From NCBI RefSeq assembly GCF_024809855.1, contig NZ_JANUEM010000023.1:1-37149 (forward strand): 37,149 nt of DNA. Reading direction: 5' to 3'. Position 1 is the stretch's first letter, and every line of letters begins with the position of its first letter. Positions 6,096 to 14,157 of this stretch are shown here, one piece after another. A program made the position numbers and the translations under genes. The notes under the pieces are model-generated. The model was not told the origin of the DNA and did no database searches. It was given only the letters and a program-made list of their open reading frames with translations. Source of the DNA: Rheinheimera pacifica. GTDB taxonomy: Bacteria > Pseudomonadota > Gammaproteobacteria > Enterobacterales > Alteromonadaceae.

Positions 6096-8849
6096 ATGCG
6101 TGACTTAAATGCACATCCAGATTTCTATATTCCATTTGAATGGAGAAAACCTAATTCGGAATATTTTGAATTTGTCAGCAATATTATTCCCCTGACATGG
6201 CGTTTAAAGCAGGATTACTTTTGGACCTATGCTATATCACCTGTAACCACGGCAGAAAAACCAGTACAAGGGTGGAAAATTCATATTTCCAGTCGTTGGG
6301 GTAATGAATACAGCACACTGGAAAAAGTGGTGCCGCTATGTATTGCGCATCAGGTAGAATTTAAATTTGCCAGTGATGGCAGAATCCTGAAAACTCTGCT
6401 GGGAAAAAATTGTACCCGCTCGGCTTCCGGTAAATTTATTACCATTTACCCTGCCAATAAGGCCAGTTTTAACAACCTGATAGAAGCGTTGTATCAGGTG
6501 CTTAAAGATGAAGAAGGCCCTTATATCTTGTCAGACCGGCCGTATAAAGATGCCAGTGTGCTGTTTTATCGTTACGGTGGTTTTAAAGGGTTTGAGCAAA
6601 AAGATAATTTTAATCGTACTACGGCCTGCATTATAGATAATGCATTTTGCTATATCGAAGATAAACGTGATGCCTGCTTTGTCTTGCCTGATTTTGTATC
6701 AGATGACTTCATTTCGACAACTGAGGTTTTAACCGACAGTCGCGAGGCCGATAACGAGCCTGCTGTGGCAGAAAACATATTTAATGGCCGTTATGACATG
6801 AAATCAGTGATTAAGTTTTCCAACGCTGGTGGGGTGTATTTTGCCGAAGATATTCACAGTGGCGAAGAAGTGATTATTAAAGAAGCTCGTCCCTATGTTG
6901 GTGTTGACTCCGGGGTTGATTGCATTGTCAGACTGGAAAAAGAATACCGGATACTTAGCAAACTTAACGGTCTGGATATAGCACCCAAGGCGTATGCTTA
7001 TTTTCGTGAATGGCAGCATGTATATCTGGCGCAGGAGATTGTCGCAGGCCAAACATTGCGCAGCTATCAGGTACAGCAAAGCAAGATTGTGCATGCGCAG
7101 GCTACAGATGCTGAATTACAGGACTGGGTTCGCAATACGATAACCATTGCAATTAACTGTATAAAAGCATTGCAACTGTTGCATTCAAAACAGGTAATTT
7201 TTGGTGATTTATCACTGAATAATATTATGGTTGACCCCGAAACACTGGCTATAAAGCTGATTGATTTTGAAGGGGCCTGCGAACCGGGTGTTGATAAAGA
7301 CGTTAACTTCTATACACCGGGCTTTGCCAAAGCTGAGCGTTTGGCACGTGATTGTGTTGATTACTGCGATGATTACCATGCTCTGGGCTATGTATTGGTA
7401 GCAATGGTTATGCCCAGTAGCACTATGTTAAACCTGAAAGCAGATTATGCTGATGTATTTTTCCGCGAACTGCAGCTGGACTTTGGCCTGCCGGCAGCTT
7501 ATTTAGAATGCATAAATTATTTGTTGCATGATCCTGCCCCTGAATTGGCAAATTGCATTGTTATGTTGCAGGCACTAGATGTTAGCCAGGTGCATGGCCT
7601 GATACTGAATACGAATATTGACTCATGCCAGTTGCAACATGATTCCAGACAACTGATCGACGGTGTTCTTCGTTACAACACGCATCATCTGCAACTAGAG
7701 CGCCATGAACGGGTGCTGCCGTTTGGGCCGGAGTTTCAGCAGGCGATAGCAGTTGATCACGGTGTGGCTGGAGTTGCTTATGCCTGGTTCCGGCTGGCAG
7801 GGCAAATTCCGCCGGAATTGCAGGGCTGGCTTGAACGCAAAGCAGCACTTTGTGGTGATGCCTTGCCTGGTTTGTTAAACGGTACAGCTGGTTTTGCCTG
7901 GGTACTGCAGGAGCTGGGTTCTGATACATTGGCCAGCCGAGTTTTACAGCAAACTGAAATGAACCGTCAGCTTTATAGCAATATGTCGCTGGGCTATGGC
8001 GCTGCAGGTTATGGTTATGCGCTGTTACACCGGTGGCAGAAAACCGGGCAGGCTGATGATTTAGCCAGAGCAAAGAAAATTGCAGCAGTACTGTTGTTGC
8101 AAGCAGTAGAGCGGGAAGGCGCCCTGTACTGGGAGGATGGAGAGCAACCGGCAGGTGTGGGTGTTGGCTTGTGGGAAGGCGGTAGCGGTATAGCGCTGTT
8201 TTTACTGTATCTGTATTGCGCTACCCAGGATACACAATATCTTAATGCCGGCCAGAAAGCTTTGCAGGCTGATTTGACATTTGGCAAAGACACCAATGGT
8301 TCTTTTGGTTTTCCGAAACGCAGCAATATTTCCATCTTGTATCCCTATCTTGGATACGGTACTGCCGGTGTTGCCAGTGTTGTATTGCGTTATTACGCAG
8401 TGACCGCCGATAGTCAGTATCTGGATTTTATTCATGCTGTTAAATCTTCAGTAGCGTCAAAGTACACCATTAATTCCGGTTTGTTCAGTGGTGTGTCAGG
8501 ATTAGGTAATTATTTGCTGGATGTTTATGACTTCCTTCAAGATCAAAGTTATTACCATCTGGCATGCCAGGCTGCTGCTGCCTTAAAAACGTTCGTTGTG
8601 CAGCGGGAAGAAGGTATTTGTTTTCCGGCGAATAACCGTACCAAAGTGAATACTGATTATGCCGATGGCTCGGCTGGTACGGCGTTATTTCTGCAGCGTT
8701 TGGCCCAGGGCGGGGAAAACTTCAACTTTATGTCTGATCAACTGATTTGGGATTACCTGGCCCAACATAGCCTTGCAAAAACCAAATCTTATGCCAAAGC
8801 GAGTCAGGTGGCTGTAAGGCAAGCTGTCAGATCTGACAGCTTCGCGTAA
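6096..8849 (+). CDS. Class III lanthipeptide synthetase (LanKC)
   Basis: 917 aa from the ATG at 6096, chosen because GAGGTG lies just upstream; an ATG at 6063 has no ribosome site. Order of domains: N-terminal phospho-Ser/Thr lyase-like region (1-~225, starting MRDLNAHPDFYIPFEW), protein-kinase-like domain (~240-500; EVIIKEARPY as the ATP lysine, FGDLSLNNIMVD as catalytic loop, LIDFEGACEP as metal site), and a LanC-like cyclase domain (~570-900) with the repeated glycine motifs LLNGTAGFAW, SLGYGAAGYGY, LWEGGSGIALF, YLGYGTAGVAS and FSGVSGLGNYL. The WCYG and CHG zinc-ligand motifs of LanC/LanL are absent, which points to class III rather than class IV. It phosphorylates and eliminates Ser/Thr in the precursor at 5757 and closes the rings. 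Confidence 0.92.
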   Translation: MRDLNAHPDFYIPFEWRKPNSEYFEFVSNIIPLTWRLKQDYFWTYAISPVTTAEKPVQGWKIHISSRWGNEYSTLEKVVPLCIAHQVEFKFASDGRILKTLLGKNCTRSASGKFITIYPANKASFNNLIEALYQVLKDEEGPYILSDRPYKDASVLFYRYGGFKGFEQKDNFNRTTACIIDNAFCYIEDKRDACFVLPDFVSDDFISTTEVLTDSREADNEPAVAENIFNGRYDMKSVIKFSNAGGVYFAEDIHSGEEVIIKEARPYVGVDSGVDCIVRLEKEYRILSKLNGLDIAPKAYAYFREWQHVYLAQEIVAGQTLRSYQVQQSKIVHAQATDAELQDWVRNTITIAINCIKALQLLHSKQVIFGDLSLNNIMVDPETLAIKLIDFEGACEPGVDKDVNFYTPGFAKAERLARDCVDYCDDYHALGYVLVAMVMPSSTMLNLKADYADVFFRELQLDFGLPAAYLECINYLLHDPAPELANCIVMLQALDVSQVHGLILNTNIDSCQLQHDSRQLIDGVLRYNTHHLQLERHERVLPFGPEFQQAIAVDHGVAGVAYAWFRLAGQIPPELQGWLERKAALCGDALPGLLNGTAGFAWVLQELGSDTLASRVLQQTEMNRQLYSNMSLGYGAAGYGYALLHRWQKTGQADDLARAKKIAAVLLLQAVEREGALYWEDGEQPAGVGVGLWEGGSGIALFLLYLYCATQDTQYLNAGQKALQADLTFGKDTNGSFGFPKRSNISILYPYLGYGTAGVASVVLRYYAVTADSQYLDFIHAVKSSVASKYTINSGLFSGVSGLGNYLLDVYDFLQDQSYYHLACQAAAALKTFVVQREEGICFPANNRTKVNTDYADGSAGTALFLQRLAQGGENFNFMSDQLIWDYLAQHSLAKTKSYAKASQVAVRQAVRSDSFA

Positions 8850-8896
8850 CAGCTGACTTTATTACACTTAATGGCCGGGCTGGAGTGGGGAAGATC

Positions 8897-10147
8897 ATGA
8901 GTTCCGATAGTTTATTCAGGGCTGAAGCCCTGAAACATCAGGGCGTAAAACTTGATGGCAGTGTAGTAATAGCCCAACCGCTGAAAGTGTCAGTACTGGT
9001 TAGTATTTTGGTGGTTGTGGTGATGGTAGTAGTGCTATTTCTTAGCCAGGCATCATTTAACCGCAAGGAAACAGTAGTTGGGTATTTAAAACCTGATCTG
9101 GGGCTGGCCCGGGTGGCACCGCAACGCTCCGGTACTCTCGTTGAATTATTTGTTGCTGATGGTGACAGTGTCAGGGCTGGCCAAAAACTGGCACTAATTT
9201 CATCAGAAGAGTATCTGGCACACGGGAGTAACTTAAGTGGCCAGCTTTTGTTGTCACTTGAGCAACAACAGCAAACTTTGCAGCTTAGGCTGGATGAATA
9301 CCAGCTATTGTATATCCAGCAACATCAAGCTTTGCAGGATCGTGTTGATAATCTGCTGTCGCAACTAACCGAAATCCGTTCACAACAACAACTGATGCAA
9401 CAGCGGGAGCGGTTAAATAAACAGCGGTTAGTCGATATTGAAACTTTGCACCGTGAAGGACATATTTCTGCTACAGAGCTTAATAATCAGCGTGAACTAT
9501 TACTCAGTATGCAGCAGCAGCGCGCGGAGTTATTAGTTAACTATCAACAGCAGCAGGGGCAGCTAATTCAGCTTAAGTCACAGCTGGCCGCACTACCGCG
9601 CGAGCATGAACAACAAAAAGCGCAGCTGGCTAGCGAACTGGCGCGGTTATCCCAACAGCATTCAGAACTGTCAGCCCGCAGTGAAATATTAATCACAGCG
9701 CCGGTTGCCGGGCGGATCACCAATTTAGTGGCGCAGGCGGGTAGTATGGCGCAGGCGGGTAAATCAATACTGACTATTTTACCGGAAAACAGCAACCTGT
9801 ATGCCGTGTTACTGGTGCCAACCCGTGCTTTTGGTTTTATTCAACCCGGACAGGAAGCCCGTTTACGTTATGATGCTTTTCCCTACCAGCGTTTTGGCTT
9901 ATATCGCGGTGAAGTAATTCAGCAGTCAAAAGCTATTTTATTACCCACAGAAGTAGACATGCCGGTATCGCTTACCGAGCCGGTATACCAGGTTAATGTA
10001 CAACTGGATCAGCAACAAATAGCAGCTTATGGCGAACAGGTGCCGTTGCAGGCCGGTATGTTACTCAGCGCAGACATTGTGCTGGAACAGCGCAGCCTGC
10101 TCAGTTGGCTGTTTGAACCTCTGTTAAGTTTACGTGGCAGGTTATAG
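8897..10147 (+). CDS. HlyD-family membrane fusion protein of the peptide exporter
   Basis: 416 aa from the ATG at 8897; a GTG at 8885 would add four residues. A short cytoplasmic N-terminus is followed by one membrane helix (VLVSILVVVVMVVVLFL, ~29-48), a lipoyl-like half motif (GTLVELFVADGDSVRAGQ), a long Gln-rich coiled coil (~105-250, with EQQQQTLQLRLDEYQLL and many similar heptads), the second lipoyl half (APVAGRITNLVAQAG) and a beta-barrel. This is the layout of adaptors that link an inner-membrane ABC exporter to an outer-membrane TolC channel. No TolC gene is in the cluster, so a chromosomal TolC would be needed. The partner is the C39 exporter at 3428. Confidence 0.92.
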   Translation: MSSDSLFRAEALKHQGVKLDGSVVIAQPLKVSVLVSILVVVVMVVVLFLSQASFNRKETVVGYLKPDLGLARVAPQRSGTLVELFVADGDSVRAGQKLALISSEEYLAHGSNLSGQLLLSLEQQQQTLQLRLDEYQLLYIQQHQALQDRVDNLLSQLTEIRSQQQLMQQRERLNKQRLVDIETLHREGHISATELNNQRELLLSMQQQRAELLVNYQQQQGQLIQLKSQLAALPREHEQQKAQLASELARLSQQHSELSARSEILITAPVAGRITNLVAQAGSMAQAGKSILTILPENSNLYAVLLVPTRAFGFIQPGQEARLRYDAFPYQRFGLYRGEVIQQSKAILLPTEVDMPVSLTEPVYQVNVQLDQQQIAAYGEQVPLQAGMLLSADIVLEQRSLLSWLFEPLLSLRGRL

Positions 10148-10157
10148 GGAGCAACGT

Positions 10158-10508
10158 ATGCGTCGGTTATTGATAATCGGGCTGTTTTTGTCTGCTGTAG
10201 CTGTGGCTGCACTATACCCTTATACCATTTATATCAGCGTGGCAGAGTCACAGCAGGCGGGCATACAGGGTGAACAACCATTGCTGCATTTCTGGGCGGA
10301 TAAAAAGCATGCTAACTGGTTTCATGTTGGCAGTTTGTACCTGCTGCAACATGATACCTATCAGATCAGTGGCAGATTGTCTTCCATTACCCATGCAACA
10401 GCGCGGCCAGATGAAATCAAACTGGGGTTTTATCTTGAAACAGCAGAATTGCCAATGGTGACTGAACAACAGATATTCAGCATAAGTGAAAAACACCCAG
10501 CACAATAG
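10158..10508 (+). CDS. Small membrane-anchored protein of the lanthipeptide cluster
   Basis: 116 aa from the ATG at 10158 (AGGGAG 6 nt upstream), 10 bp after the HlyD-type gene, so co-transcribed with it. It begins with an N-terminal membrane or signal helix (RRLLIIGLFLSAVAVAALY) and continues with a ~95-residue probably periplasmic domain (HFWADKKHANWFHVGSLYLL and so on). No cysteines and no known motif are visible. As the last gene in the export unit it could be an exporter accessory or a self-immunity protein; both are guesses from position. Confidence 0.75.
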   Translation: MRRLLIIGLFLSAVAVAALYPYTIYISVAESQQAGIQGEQPLLHFWADKKHANWFHVGSLYLLQHDTYQISGRLSSITHATARPDEIKLGFYLETAELPMVTEQQIFSISEKHPAQ

Positions 10509-10513
10509 CAACC

Positions 10514-10589
10514 CCGGATATGGCTCAACTGTCTCAGTTTATAGCGGGCGGATTATATATAAACAGTAAACTCGCTGAGCTATACCCGG
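10514..10589. other. 76-nt extended hairpin between cluster and glmU
   Basis: The 14-nt arms 10514-10527 and 10576-10589 (CCGGATATGGCTCA and TGAGCTATACCCGG) pair with twelve Watson-Crick pairs, one G-T and one mismatch. Inside them GTTTATA (10537-10543) pairs with TATAAAC (10559-10565). No T run follows, so it is not a standard intrinsic terminator. It may be a processing site, a Rho-linked structure or a DNA cruciform at the boundary of the cluster. Confidence 0.55.
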
Positions 10590-10613
10590 ATATTCAGCAA
10601 AACTTCACCCTGC

Positions 10614-10678
10614 CCCTGTAATCTCAGGCGTTATCTATTAGAATAACCACACTATCGATGATAAGCATGATTACAGGG
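10614..10678 (+). promoter_or_regulatory. Possible glmU leader fold
   Basis: CCCTGTAATC (10614-10623) is exactly complementary to GATTACAGGG (10669-10678). The right arm contains the AGGGA that serves as the glmU ribosome site. If transcription starts upstream of 10614, this pairing would hide the ribosome site. If the promoter lies between the arms, the match means nothing for RNA. Confidence 0.3.
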
Positions 10679-10686
10679 ATTCTTTT

Positions 10687-12051
10687 ATGGCATTAAATGT
10701 AGTGATTCTGGCGGCCGGTAAAGGCACAAGGATGAAATCTGATTTACCCAAGGTACTGCATAAAGTGGCCGAGCGGCCAATGGTGCAACATGTGATTGAT
10801 ACCGCCCGCGCGTTAGGCGCAGCAAAACCGCAATTGGTTTACGGCTATGGTGCTGACGCATTACAAACTGCGATGGGCGATCAACCACTGCACTGGGTGT
10901 TACAAGCCGAGCAGTTAGGCACCGGCCATGCAGTAGCGCAGGCTATACCGAATATCGCCGATGATGATACTGTACTGGTGCTGTATGGTGATGTACCTCT
11001 TACCCGTTTAGAAACCCTGCAGCAACTGTTAACGGCTAAACCGGTTAATGGCCTGGCCATTTTAACAGTGAATTTAGCCAACCCCACCGGCTATGGCCGT
11101 ATAGTCCGGCAAAACGGTAAGGTAACCGGCATTGTCGAGCAAAAAGATGCTACACCAGAGCAGCTAAAAATTACCGAAGTGAACAGCGGCATTATGGCCC
11201 TGCCGGGCAAGCAGTTAAAAAGCTGGCTGGGCCGGTTATCTAACAGCAATGCGCAGGGCGAGTATTATTTAACTGACGTTATTGCCATGGCGCATAGCGA
11301 AGGTGTGGAGATTGCCACTGCCCAGCCGCAAAACCCGATGGAAGTAGAAGGCGCCAATAATCGTGTGCAACTGGCTGCGTTAGAGCGGGCTTATCAGCAG
11401 CGTAAAGCGGAAGAATTAATGCTGGCTGGTGCTAACCTGCGCGACCCGGCGCGGATAGATGTACGCGGCAGCGTTGAGGTAGGCAATGATGTGATGATCG
11501 ACATCAATGTTATCTTTGAAGGCAAGGTCGTGCTGGGCAAAGGCGTTACAATCGGCGCGAACTGTATTTTAAAAGACTGCGTTATCGGTGATAACACTGA
11601 GATTAAACCGAATTCGATGATTGAAAAAGCCAGCGTAGGCGCCGATTGCTCGGTAGGCCCTTTTGCCCGCCTGCGGCCGGACAGCGTGATGCTGGACGAT
11701 AGCCATGTCGGTAACTTTGTTGAAATGAAAAAAACCACCCTGGGTAAAGGCTCTAAAGCTAACCATTTAACCTACCTGGGTGATGCTGTAATTGGCGCCA
11801 AGGTAAACGTGGGTGCCGGTACCATTACCTGCAACTATGATGGTGTAAATAAGTTTGTTACTACTATTAAAGACGGTGCTTTTATCGGTTCGAACAGCGC
11901 TTTAGTGGCGCCGGTAACCGTCGGCGTTAATGCCACAGTGGGTGCAGGCTCGGTGCTAACCCGCGATGCGGCCGATGGTGAGCTGGTAGTCGCACGTGCC
12001 AAACAGCGGCATATTAGCGATTGGCAGCGGCCGGTAAAAATTAAAAAGTAA
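10687..12051 (+). CDS. glmU: Bifunctional GlcNAc-1-P uridyltransferase / GlcN-1-P acetyltransferase
   Basis: 454 aa, full length for GlmU. The N-terminal pyrophosphorylase half has the nucleotide-binding signature [19 protein letters not shown] (residues ~8-26) and the VLYGDVPL metal motif. The C-terminal half is a left-handed beta-helix of hexapeptide repeats with the acetyltransferase motifs [17 protein letters not shown] and [13 protein letters not shown]. It makes UDP-GlcNAc for peptidoglycan and lipopolysaccharide in the cytoplasm. It is followed by its own palindromic terminator. It normally sits close to glmS, as it does here with four genes in between. Confidence 0.98.
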   Translation: MALNVVILAAGKGTRMKSDLPKVLHKVAERPMVQHVIDTARALGAAKPQLVYGYGADALQTAMGDQPLHWVLQAEQLGTGHAVAQAIPNIADDDTVLVLYGDVPLTRLETLQQLLTAKPVNGLAILTVNLANPTGYGRIVRQNGKVTGIVEQKDATPEQLKITEVNSGIMALPGKQLKSWLGRLSNSNAQGEYYLTDVIAMAHSEGVEIATAQPQNPMEVEGANNRVQLAALERAYQQRKAEELMLAGANLRDPARIDVRGSVEVGNDVMIDINVIFEGKVVLGKGVTIGANCILKDCVIGDNTEIKPNSMIEKASVGADCSVGPFARLRPDSVMLDDSHVGNFVEMKKTTLGKGSKANHLTYLGDAVIGAKVNVGAGTITCNYDGVNKFVTTIKDGAFIGSNSALVAPVTVGVNATVGAGSVLTRDAADGELVVARAKQRHISDWQRPVKIKK

Positions 12052-12054
12052 GTT

Positions 12055-12088
12055 AATAAAACAGCCCGCAATTGCGGGCTGTTTTATT
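12055..12088. terminator. Perfect palindromic bidirectional terminator after glmU
   Basis: A perfect 34-nt palindrome with arms AATAAAACAGCCCGCAA and TTGCGGGCTGTTTTATT, starting 4 nt after the glmU stop. It works in both directions and so also protects glmU from the convergent symporter transcript. Confidence 0.92.
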
Positions 12089-12226
12089 ATTATATTGTCC
12101 TGACGAGTATCTCCGGTTGCAACTCCCGCTTTGGCTCGCCACAGCAACTCACCCTTTTGCCTACGGCAGGGCTCAGACACTCTGTGACGCCCAAATCGGG
12201 ATTCCAACCTACGTCATCTTCTGCAG

Positions 12227-13366
12227 CTAATCTGCTTTATCGACCAGAACCGCAATTGCACCATCGCCGGTAACATTACAAGCCGTACCAAAGCTATCCT
12301 GTGCCATATAAAGTGCGATCATCAGTGCAATGGCGCCTTCACCAAAGCCCAGCATGCTTCCAAGTAAGCCAACGGCTGACATTACCGCGCCGCCGGGTAC
12401 GCCCGGCGCAGCCAGCATTACTACGCCTAAGGTTAAAATAAACGGCAGCATGGTAAACAGCGACGGTATTTCCAGGTTACTTTTCATCATAATTACCGCC
12501 ACAGCACAGCTTACGATGGTAATGGTAGAGCCGGATAAATGCACAGTAGCACACAATGGTACGGTAAAGTTGGCGACATCTTCTTTTACGCCGTTGTTTT
12601 TGGTGGCTTGCAGCGCTACCGGAATCGTTGCCGCGCTCGACATGGTACCCAACGCAGTAAAATACGCTGGCAGCATATTTTTAATTAAGCCAAGCGGTGA
12701 TTTACCAGCTTTGATACCTGCAATTACAAACAGTGAGCAAATCCAGACCCAATGCAGCACTATAGCCAGCACCAGCACTATGCCGAAGGTTTGCAGCGTA
12801 ACAAACACCGTACCAGCGGCAGCCATTTGGGCAAATACGCCAGCGATATACAGCGGTAAAAACGGAATAATAATTTTGGTCAGTAGTAGCTGAATAATAT
12901 CGCGGCCCTGATCAGATAACTGTTTTAGCGAGGTAGCCTGAGTACTGGCAATGCCCAGGCCAAAAATAAACGCCAGTGCTAATGCGCTCATTACACTCAT
13001 TACCGGTGGAATGTTCATTTCGATATAAGGCGTTAAATTTATCCCTTCAGTGCTGGCTAAGTCAGCTGTTGCCGGTGCCAGCATCGGAATAACCAGTGTA
13101 GCCACCAGAAATGCCAGGGTACCTGCCGCAATAGTAGACAGATAAGCAATACCTAAAGTGCGGCCAAGTAATTTACCGGAATTTCGTGGTAAGGCGGCAA
13201 TACCGCTGGTAATAAAAAACAGGATCAGTAGCGGCACAGTAAAAAATAATAATTGGCCAAACAAGGCTTTAAAGGTGATTAAAATTTGCGTAAGCCAATG
13301 CGGTGCATAAAGCCCCATCATTATACCCAGCAAAATACCGGCAATTAATTTTAGTATCAGTAACAT
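12227..13366 (-). CDS. Dicarboxylate/amino-acid:cation symporter (DAACS family)
   Basis: 379 aa with about eight membrane helices, starting MLLILKLIAGILLGIMMGLY. Family marks: hairpin-1 motif SSAATIPVAL and hairpin-2 region APGVPGGAVMSAVG. The helix-7 motif, usually NMDGT in glutamate/dicarboxylate carriers, reads VHLSGST here, so the substrate or cation coupling may differ from GltP/DctA. It is slightly shorter than the usual 400-430 aa. It stands alone, convergent with glmU. The exact substrate (dicarboxylate, Ser/Thr or another amino acid) cannot be read. Confidence 0.9.
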   Translation of the reverse strand: MLLILKLIAGILLGIMMGLYAPHWLTQILITFKALFGQLLFFTVPLLILFFITSGIAALPRNSGKLLGRTLGIAYLSTIAAGTLAFLVATLVIPMLAPATADLASTEGINLTPYIEMNIPPVMSVMSALALAFIFGLGIASTQATSLKQLSDQGRDIIQLLLTKIIIPFLPLYIAGVFAQMAAAGTVFVTLQTFGIVLVLAIVLHWVWICSLFVIAGIKAGKSPLGLIKNMLPAYFTALGTMSSAATIPVALQATKNNGVKEDVANFTVPLCATVHLSGSTITIVSCAVAVIMMKSNLEIPSLFTMLPFILTLGVVMLAAPGVPGGAVMSAVGLLGSMLGFGEGAIALMIALYMAQDSFGTACNVTGDGAIAVLVDKAD

Positions 13367-13596
13367 ACATTATTCTCGTTCTTATAAATGCTTGGCAGTA
13401 GCCTACAGGCAACCGTGTACAGAGAGTGTCGCGCAGAGCATACCATAAGTTGTTTATACAAACTGCGCTTTGCTGGTCGGCTGTGTTTCACGTGGAGCAA
13501 ATTATATTCAGGTAAAAGTCAGTCACTAAGTACTATTTTATTGCCGTGTTAAACTAAGCTCAATTCAGACCGGATAATAAATAAGGAAAGGGAAAT

Positions 13597-14157
13597 ATGC
13601 GCAAGATAGTGCTGTTAATCATAATGACATTAGTGGCCGCGTGTAGCCAGTTACAGCAAATGTCGGCATATAACGTTACTGAAACAGATTTAGAGCAGTT
13701 GCTGCGTGAGCAAATACCCAAATTAACCCGCCAGGCCAATGTAGCAGGCATTCCGCTAAAAATGCAGGTAGAAAACATGCAGGTGGAAATAGGCCCGGAC
13801 AACTCTGAAGTGGTGCGTGTTAATACTGCTGCCACAGCCGCGCTGTCACTGTTTGGCTTAAGTTATCCTGCCAATATGCAGCTACAGGTGGAAGGCGTGC
13901 CTTATTATGATGGCACAGAGAAAGCAGTATATCTGCGCTCAGTTAAGCTACTGGGCTCACAGATTGAAGCTGCCGGTTATCGCGGTAATCTGGCACCGGT
14001 CACTAATGAGTTACTGCAACTGGTTAACAGCTATCTGGCTGCAAACCCGGTTTACAAGCTGGATACCTCTAACCCTACCGTTAAAATACTTACTGCTGTG
14101 CCGGTAAATATGGCCGTGCAAAGTGGCCGCATCAGTTTTACACCGGGTAAAAACTAA
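13597..14157 (+). CDS. DUF1439 (YceB-like) lipoprotein
   Basis: 186 aa with a lipoprotein signal: charged start, hydrophobic stretch and lipobox VAAC with the modified cysteine at residue 16. The rest matches the DUF1439/YceB pattern (TETDLEQLLREQ, then an amphipathic beta-rich core ending VQSGRISFTPGK), a family of outer-membrane lipoproteins with a lipid-binding-like fold. The ATG follows AAGGAAAGGG. Its end overlaps the end of the convergent flavoreductase gene by 4 bp. The cellular role of the family is not settled. Confidence 0.85.
   Translation: MRKIVLLIIMTLVAACSQLQQMSAYNVTETDLEQLLREQIPKLTRQANVAGIPLKMQVENMQVEIGPDNSEVVRVNTAATAALSLFGLSYPANMQLQVEGVPYYDGTEKAVYLRSVKLLGSQIEAAGYRGNLAPVTNELLQLVNSYLAANPVYKLDTSNPTVKILTAVPVNMAVQSGRISFTPGKN

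Noticed and set aside
6096..8849. Class IV (LanL) lanthipeptide synthetase.
   Set aside because: The cyclase domain lacks the Cys/Cys/His zinc-ligand motifs that class IV enzymes keep.
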